Of a stretch of DNA of 64,000 bases, positions 47,874 through 53,785 are shown piece by piece. The DNA lies in the NCBI RefSeq assembly GCF_000200595.1, contig NC_014810.2, positions 372,001 through 436,000 on the forward strand, in the 5' to 3' direction. Position 1 is the first letter of the stretch, and each line of letters begins with the position of its first letter. The notes below the pieces were generated by a model. That model saw nothing but the letters and a program-made list of their open reading frames with translations. It ran no database searches and was not told the origin of the DNA. The DNA is from Helicobacter felis ATCC 49179 (GTDB taxonomy: Bacteria; Campylobacterota; Campylobacteria; Campylobacterales; Helicobacteraceae). The translations under genes and the position numbers were made by a program.

Positions 47874-47879
47874 ATTATA
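47874..47879 (-). promoter_or_regulatory. -10 element for ravA-viaA
   Basis: TATAAT on the minus strand, 23 nt upstream of the ravA ATG. The gap beyond holds a 7-bp inverted repeat (GTAGCCT 47882-47888, AGGCTAC 47913-47919) that would overlap the -35 region. Confidence 0.55.
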
Positions 47880-47941
47880 GCGTAGCCTGTTGCGTATTTT
47901 AGGACTAAAGCGAGGCTACAGATTTAAGTTTGTTGTATTAG

Positions 47942-48469
47942 AATACCTTACTCCTTTCACTCCAAAACCACCTGTGGGGGAATATCACAACGCCCAAAAT
48001 TGCCGGGCGTGATTATGTGATCTTGCCTCTATATAGCCCAAAAACCCACGCCGTGCCAGAACGAAGTGGCTTAAACCAATGGAACGCAGGGGGTAGAGCC
48101 AGGAAGTACGGCGAGGTGTATATCCCTGTGCCTGCACAAATCCATCAATTAGCCCCACATTTTTTCCCTCCCCGGGATACACCCTTTGATTTGAAAACTC
48201 CACTTGGACAGATTTTACAAGCAAAACTCTGCCAAGATAATAGTAAGGCACTTATGAGCAATCCTAATAATGCTTTAGCCAACTGGCTTTTAAAAACAGT
48301 CTTGAGGTTGCAAGAAGGGGAGCTTACCGCTTATGAAAAAATGCAAATTTTGGGTTTGGATTGTGTGGTCATAGAAAAAATTCAAGAGGGAGTTTATAGC
48401 ATTGATATTCGACCGCTAGGCAGTTATGAGAAATTTATTCAAGATTGCATGGGCGTGGAGTTTGTTTGA
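47942..48469 (+). pseudogene. C-terminal remnant of an NgoFVII-like (PLD-superfamily) type II restriction endonuclease
   Basis: An open frame runs from just after a TAG at 47939 to the stop at 48469. Its only plausible start codon (GTG 48017) has no ribosome-binding site. The translated part reads DYVILPLYSPKTHAVPERSG, then NQWNAGGRARKYGEVYIPVP, FFPPRDTPFDLKT and CQDNSKALMSNPNNALANWL. This order (LPLYS, SGLN-W, AYIPVP, FFPPR, QDNGKA, NN-L) is that of the C-terminal DNA-recognition domain in NgoFVII/BfiI-like nucleases. The phospholipase-D catalytic domain with its HxK motif is missing, and no methyltransferase is adjacent. It is most likely the decayed 3' end of a lost restriction-modification gene. 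Confidence 0.68.
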
Positions 48470-48543
48470 ATGCGCTTAGAGCTTTCCATACAAAAATAGC
48501 TTTACTCAAAGTTTGAGCTATCTAAAATAGGGATTCAATCTGT

Positions 48544-48549
48544 TATAAT
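48544..48549 (+). promoter_or_regulatory. -10 element for tRNA-Sec and bioB
   Basis: TATAAT 7 nt upstream of the predicted tRNA 5' end; the next gene, bioB, lies only 16 nt beyond the tRNA and may share this promoter. Confidence 0.6.
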
Positions 48550-48555
48550 GCCAGC

Positions 48556-48651
48556 GGAGAGCGAGCATGGCTGGTGCGTGCCTTGGGCTTCAAACCCAAA
48601 GAGCGTTTAGGTGTCCTAAGCGTTGCAAAGTTCGATTCTTTGGCTCTCTTG
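48556..48651 (+). tRNA. selC: selenocysteine tRNA (anticodon TCA)
   Basis: The 5' GGAGAGC pairs with GCTCTCT near the 3' end; discriminator G is followed by CCC, so CCA is not fully encoded. The anticodon stem TTGGG/CCCAA encloses CTTCAAA, giving anticodon TCA, which reads UGA. The long variable arm CGTTTAGG-TGT-CCTAAGCG (8 bp with one G-U) and the T arm CAAAG-TTCGATT-CTTTG complete a 96-nt molecule, the length and shape of bacterial tRNA-Sec. It implies SelA, SelB and at least one selenoprotein (a formate dehydrogenase is the usual one) elsewhere in the genome. The exact 5' end is uncertain by one base. Confidence 0.9.
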
Positions 48652-48667
48652 CCCTTAAAGGATTATC

Positions 48668-49507
48668 ATGCAGGAAATTTTTCTATGTTCTATCTCTAAT
48701 GTCAGCAGTGGGGATTGTAGTGAGGATTGCGCTTACTGCACTCAAAGTTCGCACCATCAAGGTAAAATCCGCCGTTATAAGTTTAAAAAAATTGAAGAAG
48801 TGGTTGATGAGGCCAAAACTCTGCGGGGATTTGGCGCTTTAGGTTTTTGCCTTGTAACTTCTGGGCGGGGTTTGGATTCTAAAAAATGTGATTACATCGC
48901 TAGCTTGGGGCGCGCGATCAAAGAGGAAGTGCCCGATCTGCACCTGATTGCTTGTTGTGGGCGCGCCGATGTGGAGTCTTTAAAGTTTTTAAAAGAAAAT
49001 GGCATTGACAGCTATAACCACAACCTAGAAACCTCGCAAAATTTCTTCCCTCAAATTTGTTCCACCCACCCGTGGGAGGAACGCTACCAAACTTGTGAAA
49101 ATGTCCTAAAAGTGGGTCTAAGTCTGTGTAGTGGGGGGATTTTTGGCATGGGCGAGAGTTATCAAGATCGCATCGATATGTTGCGCGTCTTACAATCTCT
49201 GGCCCCAGCGACCACGCCCATTAATTTTTTCATTCCCAGCCCCTCCCTGCCTATCAAACAACCCATTATGAGCTCTGAAGAGGCGCTAGAATGCTTGGTA
49301 TTAGCTAGGGAGTTTTTACCTAAAGCGCGTTTGATGATAGCAGGTGGGCGCGAAGTGGTCTTTAAAGATTCACAAAAAGAAATCTTTGATTGTGGCGTGC
49401 AGGCGATCGTCTTGGGAGATTATTTGACCACTAAGGGCGATGCCCCTACTAAGGATCTTGAAATGCTGAAGGAGTGCGGTCTACAAATCGCCACCACCTG
49501 CCATTAA
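48668..49507 (+). CDS. bioB: biotin synthase
   Basis: A 279-residue radical SAM enzyme that inserts sulfur into dethiobiotin. The cluster motif CSEDCAYC is near residue 17, followed by QSSHHQGKIRRYKF, YNHNLETS, GGIFGMGESYQDR and MIAGGRE. It lacks the first ~35 residues of E. coli BioB, as in H. pylori. AAAGGA lies 6 nt before the ATG, right after tRNA-Sec. Its stop overlaps the next start (TAATG). Confidence 0.95.
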   Translation: MQEIFLCSISNVSSGDCSEDCAYCTQSSHHQGKIRRYKFKKIEEVVDEAKTLRGFGALGFCLVTSGRGLDSKKCDYIASLGRAIKEEVPDLHLIACCGRADVESLKFLKENGIDSYNHNLETSQNFFPQICSTHPWEERYQTCENVLKVGLSLCSGGIFGMGESYQDRIDMLRVLQSLAPATTPINFFIPSPSLPIKQPIMSSEEALECLVLAREFLPKARLMIAGGREVVFKDSQKEIFDCGVQAIVLGDYLTTKGDAPTKDLEMLKECGLQIATTCH

Positions 49508-50346
49508 TGTCCAAGTTTCGCCTTTTGCTAGCGCGTGCCTTTGGGCGCGCACGCGCCCTATTTTATTATTGCCTTCACCTCTATAAGTCCAAATTCGAGT
49601 CCCATTTTGATGAACTTGCTAGGATTTTCTATTACGCCTCTTCTTTAAGTTTTTATACCATTCTCTCCCTCTCTCCGGTGTTGCTTTTCATCGCCTTGAT
49701 CTTTGTTAGTCCCTTTTCAAAAACCTTTGAAGTGGAAACTTTTTTCTTGCCCAATAGTCCGGATTTTATGAAAATTGGGGATCTTTTCTTGAAATCTTTT
49801 ATGCGCAATAACCGCACGCTAGGGATTATAGAAATTGCTTTCATTGCGCTAGCTTTTTTCTTATTTTGTGAAAACTACCGCTATATTGCCTCCCAAATTC
49901 TCAACGCCCCTCCTAGAAAATACATCCATTTAGGGCGTGTTAAAATTTTTCTGTTTTGGGGGTTGGGAACGGGTCTTGTGCTAGTGATCGCGCTCTTAAT
50001 GCTCATTGTGGCTCATATTTATATCCACCGCAATATCCACAACCCTTACTTATTGGCCCTGTTGCGATGGATAACTCTCTATGTCTATTTTTTACTCCTT
50101 TTTTTCCTCCCCACTCAAAAAGTTTTTAAACACAAATGGCATCTATTGGTGTGGAGTGGGGGCACTAGTCTTTGTTGGACATTGATGAAGTGGGGCTTTG
50201 TTTACTACATTCTCTACAACCGCACTTACCACGAGTTATATGGATCGATTTCTATTTTGTGGTTTTTTATGTCCTATATCTATATCTCTTGGCTGGTACT
50301 CTTGTTAGGGCTTTATGGTGTGCAGCTGTGCAGTCATTCAACCTAG
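49507..50346 (+). CDS. YihY/BrkB family inner-membrane protein
   Basis: A 279-residue protein with five or six transmembrane segments. ASSLSFYTILSLSPVLLFIALIF near residue 47 and the closing YGSISILWFFMSYIYISWLVLLLG are the conserved ends of the family, often mis-annotated as ribonuclease BN. The function is not established. The ATG at 49507 overlaps the bioB stop (TAATG); a longer frame beginning in bioB is discounted. Confidence 0.88.
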   Translation: MSKFRLLLARAFGRARALFYYCLHLYKSKFESHFDELARIFYYASSLSFYTILSLSPVLLFIALIFVSPFSKTFEVETFFLPNSPDFMKIGDLFLKSFMRNNRTLGIIEIAFIALAFFLFCENYRYIASQILNAPPRKYIHLGRVKIFLFWGLGTGLVLVIALLMLIVAHIYIHRNIHNPYLLALLRWITLYVYFLLLFFLPTQKVFKHKWHLLVWSGGTSLCWTLMKWGFVYYILYNRTYHELYGSISILWFFMSYIYISWLVLLLGLYGVQLCSHST

Positions 50347-50351
50347 CGTGC

Positions 50352-50357
50352 TATACT
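50352..50357 (+). promoter_or_regulatory. -10 element for the alcohol dehydrogenase gene
   Basis: TATACT preceded by GTGC, 31 nt before the ATG and just after the yihY-like stop. Confidence 0.5.
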
Positions 50358-50387
50358 TCAAGTCTATTTCAACTGAAAGGGGTTTTA

Positions 50388-51488
50388 ATGATTAAGGGTT
50401 TTGCGATGCTTGGCATTGGTAAGGTGGGTATTATTGAAAAAGAGCATTTAGAGTGCGTGGTGCCCGTGCGTCAAAAATTAGAATGTGGTCCGCATGATGC
50501 CCTTGTGCGTCCGATTGCAGTCGCGCCCTGCACTTCAGACCTACACACCTGCTATGAGGGGGGGATTGGAGAGCGCACAGACATGTTTTTAGGGCATGAG
50601 GGAGTGGGGGAAGTTGTAGAAGTGGGGAATTTAGTCAAGGATTTCAAACCCGGGGACAAGGTGATCATTCCAGCTATCACGCCTAATTGGAGTTCCTCAG
50701 GGGCACAAAGAGGTTATCCCCAACATGAAGAAGCCCCTTTAGCCGGTTGGAAATTTTCTAATTTTAAAGATGGGGTTTTTGCTGAAAAAATTCATATTAA
50801 TGACGCGGATGGGAATTTGGGACACCTGCCCGAAGGGGTCGATCCTAGCGAAGCGGTGATGCTTAGCGACATGGTTACCACCGGCTTTCATTGCGCCGAG
50901 CAAGCAGACATTAAACCCGGTGATCGCGTGGCTGTGGTGGGCTTGGGTCCGGTAGGCTTGATGGCTTTAGCAGGGGCAAATTTAATGGGAGCTAGTGAGA
51001 TTTATGCGGTGGATTGCGTGCCTTTTCGCTATGAAGTGGCGCACAAGCACTATGGCGCAACCCATTTTATCGACTTTAGCAAAGCCCCCATGCAAGAGCA
51101 AATCATGGAATTAACTAAGGGCAAAGGGGCTGATAAAATTTTGATCGCTGGAGGGGGCACAGATGTTTTAAGCGATGCTTGCGCGTGTGTGATTAATGGA
51201 GGCGTGGTGTCCAATGTAAACTACTTTGGTTCAGGGGATTATCTGCGTGTTTCGCGCCTGCATTGGGATGTGGGCATGGGGCATAAAACCATCAAAGGAG
51301 GCTTAACTCCGGGAGGGCGTTATCGCATGGAAAAACTCGCACGCCTCTTACAAACTAAAAAACTTGATGTCAAGCCCATCATCACCCATAGACTTGAAGG
51401 AAGATTTGAAGAAGTTGCCCAAGCCCTCGCGTGGATGAAGGACAAGCCGGCCAATTTCATCAAACCGGTTGTCAAAATTAAATGGTAG
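50388..51488 (+). CDS. zinc-dependent secondary alcohol dehydrogenase, Thermoanaerobacter type, predicted NAD-dependent
   Basis: A 366-residue medium-chain dehydrogenase strikingly similar to T. brockii/Clostridium beijerinckii secondary ADH: VRPIAVAPCTSDLHT, GHEGVGEVVEVGN, DFKPGDKVIIPAITPNW, AGWKFSNFKDGVF, DMVTTGFH, GLGPVGLMA, NVNYFGSGD and MGHKTIKGGLTPGGRYRMEKL. Catalytic zinc ligands are Cys48, His70 and Asp161; the structural-zinc loop is absent, as in that family. At the end of the second Rossmann strand, where the NADP-specific enzymes have Gly-Ser-Arg (GSRP), this one has Asp209-Cys-Val (AVDCVP). An Asp here normally selects NAD. AAAGGGG precedes the ATG. An 11-residue insertion lies near residues 20-31. 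The stop overlaps the NDH-2-like gene by 7 nt. Confidence 0.9.
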   Translation: MIKGFAMLGIGKVGIIEKEHLECVVPVRQKLECGPHDALVRPIAVAPCTSDLHTCYEGGIGERTDMFLGHEGVGEVVEVGNLVKDFKPGDKVIIPAITPNWSSSGAQRGYPQHEEAPLAGWKFSNFKDGVFAEKIHINDADGNLGHLPEGVDPSEAVMLSDMVTTGFHCAEQADIKPGDRVAVVGLGPVGLMALAGANLMGASEIYAVDCVPFRYEVAHKHYGATHFIDFSKAPMQEQIMELTKGKGADKILIAGGGTDVLSDACACVINGGVVSNVNYFGSGDYLRVSRLHWDVGMGHKTIKGGLTPGGRYRMEKLARLLQTKKLDVKPIITHRLEGRFEEVAQALAWMKDKPANFIKPVVKIKW

Positions 51489-52609
51489 AGGTGTTGGTTT
51501 TAGGGGGAGGTTATGCCTCTCTCTCTTTTATTAAAAGTTTGCCAGCTAAGGCGCGCTCTCAGTATCGTATCCGCCTGATTTCTCAAACTCCTTTGCATTA
51601 TTTCAGTGTGCTTTTACACGAAGTGTTGGCCGGGCTCAAGGGGCAATACACACTCCCTTTAAGCGAAATTTTGCCCAAAGAAGTGGAGTTTGTGCAAGAT
51701 CGCATCTTGGAGATTCAAGAAGGACTTGTGATCGGGCAGGAGGGAAGCTATCGCTATGACAAACTCATCGTTGGCTTAGGGTTTAAAAGCGAGAGTTTTG
51801 GCGTGCCCGGGGTAGAAGCGTGCGCACAAAGCATTACCAATTTTGAAAATGCCCAAGAGACGCATCAAAGGCTCTTAGAAGCCCTGCAGAACTTCCAAGA
51901 GCAACGCCCCTTTAGCGTGGTGGTGTGTGGGGCAGGGTTTAGCGGAGTGGAGTTAGTAGGGGCGTTGAGCGACACTCTGCCTATCATCTCTCAGGGCAAG
52001 GCGTTTCAGATCACCTGTATAGAAGCAATGCCAACGATTTTACCCATGTTCAAGCCCGCGCTCGCTCAAAAAGGGTTTGATTATCTGCAAAAAATAGGCG
52101 TGGCGATGGAAATGGGGACAAAAATTTTAGCCTGCAAGTCTAAGGGCGTTTTAGTTGAAAAAGAGGGCACACAAAAGGAAATTTTGGCAGATTTTCTCAT
52201 ATGGACTTGTGGGGTGCGTGGGAGTGAGGTCATTGACAACTCAGCGTTCTTAAAAGGTGTGCGCGGGCGTGTGGAAGTCAATAACTTTTTAGAACCTACT
52301 CATTTGCCCGGTAAAGGAATTTTTATTTTAGGAGATTGTGCAGGGGTTAAAACTGCACAAGGGCGTTTTTACCCCCCGACTGCACAACTTGCCCGCAAAA
52401 TGGGGATTTATCTAGCCAAAGAGTTGGCGCGTACGGGCATAGGCCAACCTAAAAAGCCTTTTGCGTATACGCCTCAAGGCACCCTCTGTTCTTTTGGCGC
52501 AGGTTACACAATAGGACAAATAGGTCCTTTTTATGTGCGTAGCAGGGTAGCAACTTGGCTCAAAAAATACATTGAATGGAACTGGAAGAGATTTTTATTA
52601 GCCAAATAG
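51482..52609 (+). CDS. NDH-2-like NADH:quinone oxidoreductase
   Basis: A 375-residue FAD-dependent pyridine nucleotide-disulfide family protein. The FAD motif VLVLGGGYASLSF is at residues 4-16, the NADH motif VVVCGAGFSGVELVG near residue 147, and IFILGDCAGVKTAQGRFYPPTAQLA is the second FAD site. The C-terminus (ATWLKKYIEWNWKRFLL) is an amphipathic helix typical of NDH-2 membrane attachment. It overlaps the alcohol dehydrogenase gene, so NADH made there could feed directly into the quinone pool. Sulfide:quinone reductase-like activity is the main alternative, but the paired catalytic cysteines expected there are not evident. Confidence 0.82.
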   Translation: MVEVLVLGGGYASLSFIKSLPAKARSQYRIRLISQTPLHYFSVLLHEVLAGLKGQYTLPLSEILPKEVEFVQDRILEIQEGLVIGQEGSYRYDKLIVGLGFKSESFGVPGVEACAQSITNFENAQETHQRLLEALQNFQEQRPFSVVVCGAGFSGVELVGALSDTLPIISQGKAFQITCIEAMPTILPMFKPALAQKGFDYLQKIGVAMEMGTKILACKSKGVLVEKEGTQKEILADFLIWTCGVRGSEVIDNSAFLKGVRGRVEVNNFLEPTHLPGKGIFILGDCAGVKTAQGRFYPPTAQLARKMGIYLAKELARTGIGQPKKPFAYTPQGTLCSFGAGYTIGQIGPFYVRSRVATWLKKYIEWNWKRFLLAK

Positions 52610-52628
52610 TCCTCAAGGCAGATCAAGC

Positions 52629-52646
52629 CGTTTACAAAAGTAAACG
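52629..52646 (+). promoter_or_regulatory. perfect palindrome CGTTTAC-AAAA-GTAAACG at the -35 position
   Basis: A 7-bp perfect inverted repeat with a 4-nt spacer, ending 10 nt before TATAGT (52657-52662). Its place over the -35 region makes it a candidate operator. It lies 20 nt after the upstream stop and has no following T-tract, so it is not a good terminator. Confidence 0.5.
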
Positions 52647-52656
52647 AAATATACGC

Positions 52657-52662
52657 TATAGT
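52657..52662 (+). promoter_or_regulatory. -10 element of the Asn/Ser repeat peptide gene
   Basis: TATAGT; initiation would fall at about 52668-52669, exactly at an ATG (52669) that opens a 23-codon frame, and 52 nt before the repeat-peptide ATG. The leader can form TCAAG-GTAA-CTTGA at 52677-52690. Confidence 0.5.
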
Positions 52663-52720
52663 AGCTCCATGAAGTTTCAAGGTAACTTGACCTTCAAATA
52701 TACGAAAGGAGACGAAGGCT

Positions 52721-52822
52721 ATGAGCAGCAACAGCAATAACAGCAACAGCAATCGCAATAACAGCAACAATAGCAATAACAGCAACCGCAACAATAGCAA
52801 TAACAGCAACAACCAAGATTAG
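52721..52822 (+). CDS. 33-residue Asn/Ser repeat peptide
   Basis: The frame reads MSSNSNNSNSNRNN and continues the same way to NNQD: 18 Asn, 10 Ser and 2 Arg out of 33. At DNA level the 12-mer AATAACAGCAAC occurs four times. AAAGGAG lies 9 nt before the ATG, and a promoter, a palindrome and a downstream hairpin frame it as an independent gene. The product would be disordered and hydrophilic with no signal sequence. A second frame starting at the predicted transcription start (ATG 52669, MKFQGNLTFKYTKGDEGYEQ plus three Gln) overlaps its first codons and could be a leaderless leader peptide. No function is known to me. Confidence 0.6.
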   Translation: MSSNSNNSNSNRNNSNNSNNSNRNNSNNSNNQD

Positions 52823-52832
52823 TTGCAGGTGT

Positions 52833-52848
52833 CCCTCCTTTTGGAGGG
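52833..52848 (+). terminator. hairpin CCCTCC-TTTT-GGAGGG after the repeat peptide gene
   Basis: A perfect 6-bp GC-rich stem with a TTTT loop, 10 nt after the stop; there is no T-tract on either strand, so termination would be inefficient or Rho-assisted. It also lies beyond the stop of the convergent ung gene. Confidence 0.5.
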
Positions 52849-52887
52849 CGCACAAAACCCAAATTCTATCTTAAATTTTTTCTTTTG

Positions 52888-53625
52888 TCAAGAACTCTCA
52901 TCTAAATCCCAACGCATTGGAATGTTTTTCTGCTTTAAGAAGTTCTGCGCGCGTGAAAAAATGCCACTGCCTAGAAAAAAGGGAGGTTTGCGTTGGGCTA
53001 GAGGGCTTGGATGGGGCGCACTTAGAATCAAATGCTGAGGATTAGGGTTTAAAAGTTTAATTTTTTCTTGAGCCACACGCCCTAAAAAGATAAACACTAA
53101 AGGTCTCTGCAAGTTGGAGAGTTGGACCAAGATTAAATCTGTAAAACTCTCCCACCCCAAATGCGCATGTGATTTGGCCTTGTTTTTTTCTACGCTCAAG
53201 ATGGCGTTGAGCAATAACACCCCCTGCTTGGCCCAAGATTGTAAATTACCATGTTTGGGTGGGAAAATGTGCAAACTCTGTTGCAATTCCTTATAAATAT
53301 TTTGCAAACTCTTAGGAATGGGCGCATGGGTGGGCACACTAAAACTTAGACCCATCGCAAGGGGATGTTCTTGATTTTTATAGGTGAAGACTCCATGGTA
53401 GGGGTCTTGGCCAAGCAAAATAGTGTGCAGGGACTCTAGAGGAGTGGCTTCAAAGGTCTTAAAAAGCGCATTAGGGAGTGGGAATACACGCGTTTGGTGT
53501 TTTTGGGCTTCTGTCAGTGCTTGCATATAATTATGATTCAAATGCTTGAAATGGGAATTTTGGATCGCGGGCTGTAAAAACGCGCTCCATTCAGGGGGCA
53601 GGCGTTCTAAGGCATGGAAAAGCAT
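52888..53625 (-). CDS. ung: uracil-DNA glycosylase
   Basis: A 245-residue family 1 UDG that removes uracil from DNA. The water-activating motif LLGQDPYHG and the uracil-binding/leucine loop APHPSPLAQRK are present, with LLLNAILSV between. The length is normal. It is convergent with the repeat-peptide gene and divergent from cstA. Confidence 0.95.
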   Translation of the reverse strand: MLFHALERLPPEWSAFLQPAIQNSHFKHLNHNYMQALTEAQKHQTRVFPLPNALFKTFEATPLESLHTILLGQDPYHGVFTYKNQEHPLAMGLSFSVPTHAPIPKSLQNIYKELQQSLHIFPPKHGNLQSWAKQGVLLLNAILSVEKNKAKSHAHLGWESFTDLILVQLSNLQRPLVFIFLGRVAQEKIKLLNPNPQHLILSAPHPSPLAQRKPPFFLGSGIFSRAQNFLKQKNIPMRWDLDESS

Positions 53626-53785
53626 ACATATCCTTTAAAGCAAATGGGTTAAATATGCCATATTGTCCATTGGGAAATCTTTACAGAATGAATGGAGTTT
53701 TCAAACCGCCTTATAGACACTAAAAAGTCTTTTTTATGAATTGCAATGTATAACTTTTAAATCCAAACAGATCACAGGAGTATAT

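Noticed and set aside
47985-48251. Minus-strand 88-codon frame over the restriction-enzyme remnant.
   Set aside because: The plus-strand translation matches a known protein family and the minus frame does not.
52531-52812. Minus-strand frame of 93 codons rich in leucine opposite the Asn/Ser repeat.
   Set aside because: It is the complement of the AAC/AGC/CAG repeat, has no ribosome-binding site and overlaps the end of the NDH-2-like gene.
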